From the NCBI GenBank assembly GCA_024036415.1, contig JAMWET010001089.1, positions 1,339,501 to 1,403,500 of the forward strand: a stretch of DNA of 64,000 nt, read 5' to 3'. A program made the translations under genes and the position numbers. The stretch is from Prochilodus magdalenae. Lineage: Eukaryota > Chordata > Actinopteri > Characiformes > Prochilodontidae. This document shows positions 1 through 12,752 of the stretch, one piece after another; positions within the stretch are counted from its first letter, which is position 1; every line of letters begins with the position of its first letter. Below the pieces are notes generated by a model that was not told where the DNA came from, made no database searches, and saw only the letters and a list, made by a program, of their open reading frames with translations.

Positions 1-969
1 TCCTTTCTTCTTCAGCACTTATTTTTCTCCGTCCTGCCACTCAGTGCTGTCTCTCCGTCTTCCCTAAGGCTGCTCCTCCCATCCTTCAGCAAACAGGGCT
101 GAATTAATCAGAGGTGCCTGCGCTAAGAGGATCAATAGCTAGCGTTGTGCCGTGCACGACCGGAGCCGGCAGGCACTCTTTACTCCTGAACTGTGTTCAC
201 AGCGCGCGTCTGGGCTCTGAGGTGTCCCGCCAGTAGGTCCGCCCCGCTATTTTTCTCCATGGCATCCAGGAGGACGGCAGGACAGCAGAAAAGGGGAGAC
301 TGTGTACCACTCCAGGCTTGCTGGAGGCACAGGCATGCGACTCCCTCTCTGAAATGAAACCTTCCCTTTGGATGATTTGGGGAGAGAAAGAGAGAGAAAA
401 GAAAGAGGGAGGGAAGGAGGGAGGGAGGGAGAGACGGCGCCTTCTCCCCCTGTGGAAGACAATAATATGACTTCACAATGAGGATGTGCCAGAATGAATT
501 TGACATCTTAGCCGGGAGAATTCCGCGAAAAAGGCAGGAACGTGACGACTCCTACGCCACTCTTTGCTTTCTCTTTCTCCTCTACTACTACAGAACAGCT
601 CTCCCAAGGGTGCCCTGACTGTTTTTTTTTCCACCTTCCTTTTTTTTTCCGCTTCAGTGTTGGATGAGCCTTACATTCTTTAGCATGGACATGCTTATTT
701 TGTTGCCTTAAAACTGTACTATGGGCTCTCTCCAGAACTTTGGCATGGAGTAGTATATCACAGAGGACAATGTGCTCTGTATGTTTGCTGAAAGTCTCCA
801 TGTCTTCAGAAAGCCTCGAAAGGACTTGCGAGGAAGTATGTAAGGTGTGGAAGTAATGGCATTCTCCAGACCCTGTGGAAGGGCTGTTTATTGATGAAAG
901 AAGAGCAATGCAAACCACAACTTCGCTTAAATGAAGACTGGCCGCATTTACACAGGAAGGGACCAAAAA
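1..969 (+). promoter_or_regulatory. pde4d: 5' flank and leader of the PDE4D3-type exon
   Basis: This is the sequence before the D3 start codon. It should contain the isoform promoter, the transcription start and the 5' untranslated leader, but the start site cannot be placed by eye. A purine-rich GA/GGGA tract covers about 380-434. A stop (TAA, 928-930) is in frame with the D3 start, and an in-frame ATG follows immediately at 931. No clear TATA box or CpG island was seen. The reverse-strand open frames here lie across the GA tract and show no recognisable protein. Confidence 0.5.
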
Positions 970-1016
970 ATGATGCAAGTCAATAATTTCCCATTCAGGA
1001 GGCATTCCTGGATATG
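970..1016 (+). CDS. pde4d: pde4d alternative first coding exon, PDE4D3 type
   Basis: This exon encodes the isoform-specific N-terminus MMQVNNFPFRRHSWI plus two bases (TG) of the next codon. The known mammalian PDE4D3 N-terminus is MMHVNNFPFRRHSWIC, so only residue 3 differs (Gln for His). The exon ends at a strong donor, GTGAGT, at 1017. Joining to the shared exon at 54988 completes TGC (Cys16). RRHS places Ser13 in the protein kinase A site known in PDE4D3, and the N-terminus of this isoform is known to bind AKAP scaffolds. The start at 970 was chosen by homology to the mammalian isoform, and it has A at -3. An in-frame ATG at 931 could add 13 residues but has T at -3. Confidence 0.95.
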
Positions 1017-4000
1017 GTGAGTGCTGTTCTCTCTTACTCAAAGGCTGTGGGGGATAAAAGAGTGTATTGGTATTGTGTTTGTGTGTTTTGGATTATAACA
1101 TCATGATATCCTGCGCCAGGTCAATCTTATTTATAGACCAGGCTTATACACAGATGAGCTCTGAGATTTATATTAATCCTGAAGCAGACGTCCGCTTCGT
1201 GAAAGCATGGCCACAGCAAAGGCTCGCTGGCTGCACTGAGTTAGAAGAGGGTAGATGGGGTTGAGGCCTATCTGTCGCTTCCTATCACAGCTGGCAGCGC
1301 TCCACCACAGGCCCATGTCTTTGTCAGCTCAATGCGCTTCAGAGCTTCTGGAGGTCTACCGACCGGCATTTTCCATTACATTTGGGTCAAATATTCCGAA
1401 CAATGATCCAGGAATGAGGCATGTCAGGAATGAGAATGTGTATTCCTATACTATAGTCTACATCATAACACAGGCTGTATTGTTAAAAGGAACTAAAAAT
1501 GTTTTTCTGAAAATCTTGTTTTTTATTAAATCTATTTGACCACAATTATTAGATCCTTAAATGTTATAATTTGAATAAATAGGAAATGATCACCTGCACT
1601 AATGTTGCCAACTTTCTAGGTTCACTAACATGCAGTGGCCATACTTTTTAGGGAGGCTGTAGCAGCAGTAGGTAGTTCGTGTCTACTGTACAGTTTTAAA
1701 AGCTGCCACTTTTTTTTCCAAAATGATTATCACTGGGTTAACATTCCTGCACCATTTAGTTCAGTAGATCCCTATTCCCAATAGATCCACATATGTGAGT
1801 CTTGTGAATTTCCCCACTGTGGGACTAATAAAGGATTATCTTATCATATGACCATCAGCCAATAGTGGTAATAAAGTGATTCATGGTACCGAATCCACCT
1901 GGATGATTCCTGAGAATTTTTCTGTGGGACAATTACTGACTAATTCTTTGTCAAGTAAATCTCCCAGCTTTTGTTCAAGGTGTGGCCCACATTTTCCTTA
2001 GGGTGTGGGGGATTCAGGGTCAGTGTCTGACAGTCACACAATGGACATTCACTGAGCCTTCAGTGCTGGGCCTTAAACATTCCCAGCTTCTCAGACAGCC
2101 ACCAGACACTGCTTCATGCTAATCCTCACGTTCCTGCTCCTGCCACACTTCTTGCTTCATGTCGTGAATTGCACCGTCCGTGGTGACTGATGGACTAGCC
2201 GGTCGAGGGTGTGTCCCTGTTTGTTCTTTGAGGTTTTGCAAGACCACTTGCTCAGAAATGCTCGTAACACCTGAATATGAGCACCAGCCGCATGTGTCGT
2301 CACTTTACTGTGGAAGCCACGTTAAAGGAAACAGAGCAGCCATGAATCAAGCATGACAGGAGTACTCGTTGACTTTCTTGTTTTTCTTTCTCTTCCTCTT
2401 TGACGTAATTTCAGTAACAAGATTGACAGGCTGGCAGCAGAACGAATGCAACGTGCCTGCAGAGCCATACAATTACGAGATGAACATAACATGCAGAAGG
2501 CAGCTCAGCTTGGCAACATTTCATGTGTCTTGGCTAGTCTGTTGGACTGTGTTTGGCTTCTTGGAAACTGTCTAGACAAATATAGGTGTCATAAAGTGAT
2601 GGAGGCACACAAAAGCTACCCTCCTGACACATGACCTTAAGCAAAGCTCTGCCCGGTGTGTTAGCCATACATTTCCGCCCATACCTGAAGCGCTTTCTTG
2701 GCGTTTGAGGAGCAAACAGACTAGTCGTTTGCATTTTTGCTCACACAAATGACCGAGTTGCAGTTCAGCCCAAGGCGCAGCTGTTTGCAGTGGACGTATG
2801 TGGTCTGGAAAGAATGCACAGTTAGTCGGAGATTAGCAGAAGGTTAACCGTGCTTTGTCAATGATTTCATAGTTCACTGTCTGCAATCCTTACTGTATAT
2901 GGGGCCCGGGCTTTGGGAGAGTGGGTATGTGACTTTGACTGAAGCTGCTATTACTGTGGCCACTATTTGCACAGTGCAGGGTGGAGTTTTACCTCCCTTC
3001 AGACAGGCGCATCCACATCCTGCTGCACCGATGGTGTATGCCATAGCCTGCGGACACAGCTCTCGTCTTTACCAGCTTCCTCCAGGCTGAGAAGACGAGA
3101 TCAAATAACTCCATTGTGTCGACGTGGGTCTGGAGTTTCATGTGAAAACAGCGCATTATTGCCTGTTCAACAGGTAGGAAAAAAAGACAACAATGGACAC
3201 CAATGACTTTGTTTTTCAAGTTATGACTCGCCTGAAAACCAGCTCCAATATAGTTCCCTTGAGTCACCTATTACCCAGAACTAGGTTTTCTGTGGCGTAG
3301 ATCTCGAGATTTGATTTCGAAAAACTTGCAAGAGTATCGAAGAGCCCCTTAAATGGCCGAGTCACGAGCCCGATGATACGCAGCACAAAATGCATTTCTC
3401 AGGAGCAGCCCAGGAACAGTTTGCTTCCTTGCGAACGCTTATCAGTGTGAAAAGCAAAACGACGGTGGAAACAAGCCGCATCACTGTTTGCAACACAGAC
3501 GTTTCACTTCAGACCGCTTTTTTGAAATGGCGCTGGAGTCATGAGTTCAAAGCCGAGACAAGCACATGACGGCTGACATTTCCTGAGACAGCAGCAGTTT
3601 TTTGTTTTGTCCTTTGCTGTGTTCTTCTGAGCTTTCAGGTGATCAGACACTATTGTTCCATATCGGCGAAGAACCCATCAACCCATGTATGGATTGTCCT
3701 AAAAATAATTTGCGTTGAGCATCAAACGGATCATGGGCATGGGATTTTTCCCTGCAGGACGCTCAGAGCAAGAGCTTAAAGACTTGTGTTGTGCCTGAGG
3801 TCAAGATATTAGTCAAACAGTGGACGGCAAAGAATTTGAATGGGATTGTAGCACTGAATAATTGAGAACACATGGCGGGCTTGCGCACAGCAAGGTTCAG
3901 GAATCTTCAGTCTTTCATCTTATGGTGACAGTAGACAGATAGGTCAGTATAATCTCCAGCTGTCTCGCTCTGCATCTGACAATGCAACTCTCATTTCGAG

Positions 4001-5744
4001 ATTTAAATACACATCTCTGAAACCATGCTGAGGTTTTGATGCTTTATGTTTGAAGTGTAAATATGCAGATATTTCTGTCTTGTTTGTACATCAGAGAAAG
4101 GCTGCATCCAAGCAGGCTGTGAATAGTAACAAGTAAGCCCAGCAGAGTGAGCTGAATCTGACCTTATCTGAATCTGTACCACACCATATCCACTCTTCCC
4201 CTTCACCCTGTAATATGTCAACAGTGATGACCAAGCTTGTTCTTTTACTAGTGCTATGAGAATGAATCTATTAAACATTAAATGCGCATGCTTTCATAAT
4301 CACAGTGGAACTTTTCATTCTTCACCTGCTTGTCATAAGACACAGGCTGATGGATGCACTCATTGATATGTACATTTACATGTTTTGCTACATGGTGCTT
4401 TCATTTATAGTCCTGCAAAAAGTCTTGCACCTAAGCAAACAGTATAACACCATTTACCTACACAACAACTGTGGTTTTGATGGTATAAACCCCATGTAGC
4501 CTGAATGCAAGGAAAGGTCTCATTGTTTAAAATCTAAAATGGCTCCTCGGTGCATTACTGCAATCACCAGCAGACAATATTTAACATAAAGAACCTTTGA
4601 TTAAGCCGATTACTGAATAGTAATAACAAATAATACAGAGCTTCTTTGAGAAAATGTTTGGAAAAGACTGGATGTTGACATCACTGCTTGTTGTTTTCAT
4701 GTTATTGGTATCTGTATTTATTACATGCCATACTTTTAAATATATGAGAATTTTCCTGAGTAAAAATGCTTATTGCACCTTATAACTTTTTCTTTCTCAG
4801 TTACCGCAGACTTTGGAATTTTCTAGTACGCCATTTTAGGGTCTTTGAAAGGCTGTGGATTGTGGATGGCCTTTTAAATACTTGGATTATTAGATTAATT
4901 GTCAAATTAATGGTAGATTACTTTATTATTGATGTTATTGATAGCAACGGCCTTCATCTTTTTCCAGTTTCTTTGGAGTGTACTGTGGAATAGTAGCTAA
5001 TTAACCCAATCAGTGACAGCAGCAGAGATTTTCAGGACAGTACCAAAGCATTGGTTAGCACACAGTTCACAGTGGACACAGTAGCGCTATGGTATGAAAG
5101 AGAGGGAGTCAAAAACGCCTTTCCATTCAAGCTGTTGTCTGATGGATCTCGTCAATGTTCGTGACAAACAAAATGAAAGCCTGTGCTGTGGCTCCCGAGG
5201 CATTAGGCTGTTGTCCAAAATACTGCATGTAAAAACTAGTGTTAAGAGAAGGCCTGAAGGGAAATAAAACAGGTGTGTGTGTGTGGGTGTGGGTATATAG
5301 TTTCAAAACAGGGCTACGTTAGCATGCCAGTTAGGAGAATATGCTAAGCCTCTGAAGAATGTTCGTTTCTTTACTGGAAACTCTATATCGTATTATATTG
5401 ACTTTTCTGTTTAATTATCATCAAAAGTCCATTTCAGACTTTTAACTGACTGCTTTTAGTGACCCTGTACCTTGATTTTGTTTATTGTATTAAAATAAAT
5501 GATTGAACATTCCATTTTTCTACTTAAATGGTCCAGAGCTTTGCCAAAAGTATCCAGTAAAAAGTTTTTGTAGCTTATTTTAAATATCACTTAAAATGCA
5601 AGGCAGTAAATGACTACCGAACACAGCTCGAAACAATTCTGCACACTTAAAAACAGAATATCTGTAATACAAGACAAAAACATTTACAAAACCATATATG
5701 GACATTTTTAAACACATTTACTTTAAAACAGTGGCAATTAACAG
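1017..5744 (+). other. pde4d: Intron after the D3 exon, first part
   Basis: This is intronic sequence following the donor at 1017. Apart from the LINE tail near 1.8 kb, I see nothing that can be named. A CRE-like TGACGTAA lies at 2401-2408. The open frames are short, AT-rich or low-complexity, with no recognisable domain, and are not called as genes. Confidence 0.7.
1797..1850 (+). repeat. LINE 3' tail remnant
   Basis: The stretch reads gtgaatttccccactgtggg, followed by actaataaaggattatctta. This is the familiar 3' end of fish CR1/L2-type LINEs, which typically finishes in a short tandem repeat. Only the tail is present, as expected for a 5'-truncated insertion. The exact family is not assigned. 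Confidence 0.6.
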
Positions 5745-5750
5745 CTAACA

Positions 5751-5836
5751 GGCTCACTTCCTGCTCCAAAACTGCGGGGGAGGGGCTAAAATAAGGTCCC
5801 ACCTACAGACTAAAACAGTGTTTTGGTAATGGGACA
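5751..5836. repeat. Dispersed repeat, copy 1 (partner near 34.7 kb)
   Basis: The segment contains gggctaaaataaggtcccac, then cctacagactaaaacagtgt and tttggtaatg. The same order of words recurs at 34702-34793 with substitutions and small indels (gtggctaaaacaagtctcag, cctacagactaaaactgtta, tttggtaatg). Two diverged copies in one intron indicate an old mobile or dispersed element. Its family is unknown to me. Confidence 0.6.
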
Positions 5837-8109
5837 GCATTTGAATAAATATATATATATATTTTTTATGTGATATATATGTTATTATTTTTAAATGAAA
5901 CTTAATTGTATCTGTTTCTAAGTTACTGCACAAGAAATGGCAAAAACTCAAGTACTTTTTTTTCAAATGCTAATTCAGGGATTAGAGCTTTGGAGCCATT
6001 TCTCAACAGAAAGTAATATGCACGTGATGATTTTGTGTTATCAAATGTATTTAATATAAATGTTTGAAATAAACATATTTATATCTTTCAGCATTAGAGG
6101 TTTGGAACAGCCACTTCTCAATAGAAAGTATCCTGCTGGTGATGATTTTGTATATATTTAGCTTTTTACTATGTCAGTTAATGCCGTAACAATCATTATA
6201 CTGTAAATATCTAATAATATCTAAGTTTTGTAAATCGTGTGAACTGCTGTTTGAACTAGATTAGTGGAAGGGTCCATATACAGATGTTACTGTAAAATGA
6301 AATGCTGTTAAATAAAACCAGGATTTTATTTTTGTGTTCCATTTTGCTGAAAAGTGACCTAAATTATGGATGGAATGAACTGCCAATGTAAATGTGTATA
6401 GGTTTATTATATTATTTTTTTTATTTATTATATTTATTATACCAAACTGTGCATTTCTCCTTATTTTCTTTGTTCTCTTTTTATGGATCCATAATTATTA
6501 TGCACCTTTTCCTCACTTTTGTTCACTTTCCACCCCTACATTCTTTCATAGGATATGACTACTGTTCCATAAACAGATTTGACTCTAGCTGCCCTGTGTA
6601 AGATTAAATATAGCTGTTGGAAAAATGTACATCATTGTTCTTTTAACATTGACCTGCATTACAAGACGTTTTTCCCTCTTCTTAAAGGTTACCATTTTAG
6701 AGATACGAAGCTTTGTTCCAACATTTGTTCCATCCTTTTATATTGACCTACATTTACCTAGCCCGGTCTCTCTCTGTGCTTGCCTCTTTTTCCGTTCCGC
6801 TTCTTCGCACTAATTACTGAAAAAAGGCATATTTTAAAAATATGTATGAAGGTCTTCCAGCAAACCCCGGCTAACAAGACTGTCGCCTGCTCATGCAGTT
6901 AACCAGACTTATATACGTCCCTGCTGATTTCTTCATTATGTTAGTGAACAGTAACATTTCTTACGGTTAGTATGTTAGAACTAGTAAAGCAGCAGCTATG
7001 GAGGTTGTACGGAGCTTGATCCACTACAGGAACTGAGCTAGAGCAGGCTGATTTAGCTGGCAGTGTTTATAAGTGTTCCACATAAAGCATGAATTAAGAG
7101 GGTTGCATAATGTATAATAATGCATAATAAGCATAATGTGTTAATTACCCTCATAAACCTTTGTATCATAGCCATGTCATAAGTAATAGTATGTGTGCTG
7201 CATACCTGAATATCTCCAGAAGTCAAAGTCACTCTGGGTAGCGTAGTGACTCATAAAGAGATAAACATAGCGGGCAGTTAAGTCTGAGGCCAAACCACAG
7301 CTGTTCTGAGGTCAGCTGCGAAACAGTCACTGCTAATTGGGTATTCTCGTTGCTGTTTCCACAGTGAGTCTCAGGAAACCCTTCCAGCCTTGCAGAATCG
7401 CCCTACTTACAGGTGGTTCCACGGGGTAGTTTTAATGTGGCTTATTGATCTCACTGTTTGCTTTCTGTTGAACCTTCTATTTACATGTAAGAATCGCAGC
7501 AGAGCTAAAGTAATAACCAGACTTTTGAGCCATTCAGATATTAATATCTTAAGATTTCATGTGTATCGCTTACTGCAGTACCTGGATTAAACGTACAATC
7601 TGCTTCTCCCTCATTTCAGCATGTGAGTCGTTCCTCAGCTGTAGCCCCCTATGCTTGTTTCTTTTTCTCATCAGAGAGTGAGACTGTCCAGAGAACAAAT
7701 CATCCCCCCAGCTCTAACGAAAGGCAGCTTTATGTCCCACCCACACTGCCCCCTGCTCAGGTCCTGCTCTAGCTGTGCTCTGTCCTGTCACAACCAGTTC
7801 TTCATTTTACTGGGGGAAGCATCTGAAAATTAGTTATTACACTCTGTTCTCTCTCACTAAACTGACCCTGCGTGGCTTCAGTCAGAAGGATCTTGGCTGC
7901 AGTTTCTGTTCACTCATTAACCGTGAATGGACAAAAGCTAGTAGGATCTTGGGATCCTAATTTCATGGTTATGATGCTGGTATGTATTTGTGAAGTAGGG
8001 GTACTTTGGTTATTCTCGTAGCTCAGATGGAGCTAACCTGGAGTAAAGTATTGCAGTTGTTGTAAGGAGCAGGGTTGGATGAGGCCACATACTGAAACTG
8101 TCCAGAGAG
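5837..8109 (+). other. Intron, no gene seen
   Basis: This is AT-rich intronic sequence with a short TA run near 5.85 kb. A short motif seems to recur: tttctcaacagaaagtaata near 6.0 kb resembles ttctcaatagaaagtatcct near 6.12 kb, each followed by gtgatgattttg. That suggests a small local duplication of about 120 bp. No coding or RNA gene was recognised. Confidence 0.6.
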
Positions 8110-8220
8110 AAACGTATCTCCGTTTTTGTCAGTTTTTACTTTTATGCATCATTTGAACACAGTAGCTGCTCAAACATCATGATGATAAATGGATCAACTG
8201 AAATGGCCCAAAACTGCTTG
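8110..8220. repeat. Dispersed repeat, copy 1 (partner near 62.1 kb)
   Basis: This segment includes aaacgtatctccgtttttgt, acttttatgcatcattt and aaatggcccaaaactgcttg. A diverged copy in the same orientation lies at 62074-62200, with acacgtatctc, acttttatatatcattta and agtggcccaaaactgcttgg. It is an old repeat family of unknown type. Confidence 0.6.
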
Positions 8221-8251
8221 TTAAAAAAGGCTTGGCTTAACTGTAAATATG

Positions 8252-8585
<334 letters not shown>

Positions 8586-9774
8586 AAATAAGTTTTCAAA
8601 AAATCAACTGGGAACATGCTTAAATATAGCATCTTTCTGCAAAATGTATATGTGTTCAGCATAGTGGTTTATCATACTGGGAAGTATAAATATAAAATAT
8701 AAACTGCAGTAAGTTTTGCAAAAACAGCTTTGTGTGGAGGATGTGGTAACTTCATTCCACTTAAACAACGAGTAAAATATTGTTGCAAATATTTTTATGA
8801 CTGTATATGACTGTATATCAACAGTGTTTAGGCTGGCTGCGGTACCTTTCCAGTCAAATCAACACCTTCATTAAACTCCTCACTACAGCCTTCGTTCTGT
8901 TATTCTTATAGATAGTGAAAAAGCAGATTATATTATGGATTTTTAGTTTTATTTGCAAATCTAAGGCTGAAAATAATAGAGTTCCCTCACTCGTTGTGTG
9001 CATGTGAGTTGTTCGGCTAGTGAGTGTTCACGCACGTGTGTGAGCTCTTTGGGACAGAGTGTTTATATTAGCTAATTCCTCGTCTCTGTGATGGCGGTGA
9101 ATTTGCCTAGTCTAGTGATTTAGGGCCACTAGAGGCTGTGTGCAATTTTTAAGTAACAACAACTTTATATTTATTTACATTGCACTTCACAACTGGAACA
9201 GCTGGAAGGAATTTACAAGCCTAAATATAATATAAAACTATTCAAGCATGTTCCATAAAGAAAAGAAAATACATTTAAGCAAAAACAAACTCCAAAAGGT
9301 CTAAATGACACTAAACCAAACAAAAAGAAATGAAAAACAACAAAGAATTTCAGCTATTTTTAGGAATGCAGTGGCGTGAAATGTTGTGTCTGCATGGCTA
9401 CCACAACAAGAAACACATAACATGCAAAACATGGTTTATAATAACAATTAAATTTATGTATGTGGTCATAAAGATGCATAATGGCTATTTTGACTGCATA
9501 CTCCAAATGCAGTCACTCAGCCAGTCAGGTTTTAGCACCCGGACAAACCAAAATTTCAAGAGCAGGTTTGTACATTGGACTGGTTCTAATAATTCTGTGA
9601 TATTTTTAATAATCCATCCATTAATCCAGTATATAATCCAGTCAGTTATGTGTAGTTAGTAATTGGTTAATCTGCCAATTTATAATGAAGTGAGTGACAT
9701 AAATGTTACTAGTATGTGTGTGTAAGTGGCAAAAATCATGTTTGAATAAACACACTTCTGGTTCTTCAACATAC
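8586..9774 (+). other. Intron, no gene seen
   Basis: This is AT-rich intronic sequence. The longest open frame (about 109 codons starting near 9.33 kb) has no recognisable domain and no splice or codon-use support, so I do not call it a gene. Confidence 0.6.
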
Positions 9775-10015
9775 TTGTTCCGAATACTTAAAGAACCCCC
9801 TGCATGTTTAAAGGGTTCTTTAGACTGAAGGATCATGTGTTTAAAGGCTTCTGTACATAACCTCTTTAAAAAGTTCTATTTACCAAAAGGGGTTCCTCTA
9901 TTGTCACAAGCGTGACATCATAACTAAAGCAGAAACCTTTTGGGTATTACATAGAACCGTCTGCCGCCCATTATCCTTCGTCCCATTCTGCAATGCAAAG
10001 ACCTTTTAATCGTGC
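9775..10015. repeat. Dispersed repeat of the 'aagaacc/gggttctt' type
   Basis: The segment is full of short complementary words: taaagaaccccctgcatg, aaagggttctttagact, aaaagttctatttacc, aaccttttgggtattac, atagaaccgt. Sequences of this style are common small non-autonomous DNA elements in fish. Clear ends and a target-site duplication were not identified. Confidence 0.45.
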
Positions 10016-10689
10016 AGAGAGTTCATGGTTCTAAGTAGGACTCATTTTCTTTATTAATAAACATATCTTTTCTGTACTAGGACTTAATGTGTTCTAGGTT
10101 TTAGTCCCTATACTGGAAAACTAGAATCTGTGCATTTGTAGTAGCTGCAGACAGCGAGTTATCACAGTTACAGCTAGACAGTGAGTGTTTCAGGCATTGA
10201 CTGAAGTAACTTTGTCTTTGCTTGTACATTTGAAGGGCAGATGCCACCACCACGGGCAGATCTCGTTATGCTCATAGTTTCCTGTTCAGATGATAGAAGG
10301 CCTGCTAACCTCAAAATAACTGGCCTCGGGGTGTGACCAGTCTGAAGTCACAGAGGGAAGACTTCTCTGAACACATACTCCATCATGCGTTTGTTGTTCA
10401 GTCACTCACAGAATACACAGACTGTTTCTCCTAATAGGCTGCGCCAGCTGGAAATGCTGAAAGAAGGCAGTGTAATGTTTCTGTAATTTCAGCTCACCTC
10501 TCCTCAAATATCAAATACCGTCATAGCATCTTTCAGAGCATGTTTCTGCCAAGGCTGCAGAGTCATCGTTACTGTGTTTTATCCAGTGTGTGCTGTGAAT
10601 AAGAGACCCTAGGGGATAATAAAAGTAGCTTTGGACCATAGTTAATGACCATTTCTAGTCATTCATTAGTGTAAGGAAAACAGAAAAAG

Positions 10690-10920
10690 GTTTATTCAAA
10701 AGAAAGCCTGAACATCTAAATAATATTTCAGTCCTCTCAGTATATAGTGTTTCCACCCTTTGCCGTTACTACAGCTTCCATTCTTTGCAGGAGACTTGCT
10801 TTCAGGTTTGTAGAAAAATCTGCAGGGATATTTTCTTCACGCTTACAAAGTTCAGTCTTCTTACCTTCCATTTTTGCGGATGTCTGGACTCTGGAAAGTG
10901 GTCAGTCCATTCAGCTGCTT
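10690..10920. repeat. Dispersed repeat, copy 1 (partner near 52.8 kb)
   Basis: The words gtttccaccctttgccgtta, ttgctttcaggtttgtagaa, aaatctgcagggatattttc and acaaagttcagtcttctta define this copy. A second copy near 52800-52895 shares ttgctctcaggtttttaaag, aaatctgcagcgatattttt and ttcttagaagttggttgca. The arrangement resembles repeats abundant in ostariophysan fishes. The short open frames over this region are inside the repeat and are not genes. Confidence 0.55.
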
Positions 10921-11009
10921 TGTGTCATTTCGAAATGTGCCTCTTTGTGTCTGTGCCCTTTTCTTCTGGACAGTTCACCATCTTTTCAGATTCACAGTGC
11001 TGCGTTGTC

Positions 11010-11173
11010 TTCTTACAGTGCAAGGATGGGCAACAATAAAGCTATGGCAGCCATGCAGGACACCATAACCACATAGCAACCACCAGGAACACCCTAGTAA
11101 CCACCGCCCTTGGCAACTACATTGGATACCATAGCAAACCACTTAGCAACAGCCAAGCAACCTACTGAAGTAC
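11010..11173. repeat. Degenerate 'accatagcaacc' minisatellite
   Basis: The words accacatagcaaccaccagg, aacaccctagtaaccaccg, taccatagcaaaccactt and agcaacagccaagcaacc repeat with drift. The same type of motif continues into the 245-bp tandem duplication that follows. Confidence 0.6.
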
Positions 11174-11665
11174 CATAGTATTCACCTGGCAACATCAGTT
11201 TAGTAACACTATGCATTAAGTGTTGACTAACGAACATGCAGTAGTACATTAACAATGGTTACAATTTTTAGCAACTACTTGTTTACATGTTAAGTCAACT
11301 TTACTCAACATTAGTTAACCATTCTTAATGTACTACTTAATGTTAGATAGTCATCCACCTGCCTAAGCAACAACCTTGGCAAACCATTTAGCAATATCCT
11401 AGCACCCTACAGCAGTAGCATAGTATTCACCTGGCAACATCACTTTAGCAACACTCTGCATTAAGTGTTGGCTAACATGAAGTAATACATTAACAATAGG
11501 ATACAATGATTAACCAATGTTAAGTAAACTTGTTTACCTTAATAAAGTACTTGTTTACATGTTAAGTAAACTTTACTTAACATTAGTTAACCATTGCTAA
11601 TGTATTACGTCATGCTAGCTAATGCATTATTTCATGTTAGTTAGTCAATACTAAAACAATGCACA
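11174..11665. repeat. Two-copy tandem duplication, 245-bp period
   Basis: The phrase catagtattcacctggcaac starts at 11174 and again at 11419. Downstream words also recur: cattaagtgttg(a/g)ctaac, tacattaacaat, cttgtttacatgttaagt and cattagttaaccatt. The copies have drifted and carry indels, so the duplication is not recent. Confidence 0.75.
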
Positions 11666-12640
11666 AAGTGTGTCATCACTTTCTTCAAGAATTTGTTTTA
11701 GTTGAACGCTGTCACCTTGATCTCAACACTTTCAAAACTGTTTAGCATTTTTCTGTACAGTAGCTGAATATCACAAGCGAGTTGCTTTACAGGCAGCTTT
11801 TTGAAATACCCTCCAGCTTAACATTTCCGGGACGTTACAGCTTACAGACATTGTTTCTAACAGGGTCCATTTTATTGATTTATCCTCTTTCTTAATTGCA
11901 TCGTGCCTTTCACATATTTGGACGTCAAGACCTTGCAGGACCCACATTTTTCTCGACCTCAGAGATGCACTTTTCCAGCGTGGGCCACTGAAAATGTACA
12001 GCCGTCAACACTAGCCCTTACAAAGCCACTGAACCACACAAAGTTGTTATTTCCAAAACAAGTTTCCAGACCGATTCCAGTCGAGATTGGTCAGAGGCCT
12101 CAACACAGGTTGTGCTGTGGCTTGTGTTCGGCCTGCGTGCGTCACCACTGGCCTTTTGGATAGTTTTACAGTTTGGGTTTAGGGTGGGAGTGCAGAGGAG
12201 AGAGGAGGGTGCTGTGGTTGGTACTGCCACATCACTGCAGTGGCGCAATGCCCTCCTGCATCCCTGCCGTCCAGCTCGCTGCACTGCGCTCTGCCACCCC
12301 GGAACGGGATCGAAGTCCGTGGCGTAGGCTATTATTTAATTATACTCAGAGTGCAAACCCTACCTGAATCAGCAAATCCTAAAGGCTGGATCCATCGAAG
12401 CGGCTCTGGGTGTTTGGAGGCGCAGCATTTCAATGTATTACTGAGTTGAAGTGTCAGGACGGACAGTCTCATAGATCAAACACAGTGTTCTAATAGCTGA
12501 CCGATAAAGAACATAACCAGCAAGAAACCCATTCTCTTTTCCCCCACTGTATTAACCCACTTAGGTTGTGTCCAATCCCCACCCACTTCACTTCTCTCTT
12601 GGTTCATGACTATCAAGCTGGGAGGCCGTGGCTACACCAA
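11666..12640 (+). other. Intron with a CpG-richer patch
   Basis: No gene was recognised. Roughly 12120-12340 has more CpG and GC than its surroundings, with words such as gcaatgccctcctgcatccc and ccccggaacgggatcgaag. It could be a regulatory patch, but there is no direct sign of function. Open frames here run in several frames at once, which fits GC-rich noncoding sequence. Confidence 0.45.
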
Positions 12641-12643
12641 AAA

Positions 12644-12644
<1 letters not shown>

Positions 12645-12728
<84 letters not shown>

Positions 12729-12752
12729 AATATATATATTGTATATATATAT
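12645..12752. repeat. (TA)n/(CA)n compound microsatellite
   Basis: A long TA run is interrupted twice by the same unit, tatacacacacaaatata, near 12684 and 12720. The open frames across it (runs of Ile-Tyr) are artefacts of the repeat. Confidence 0.9.
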
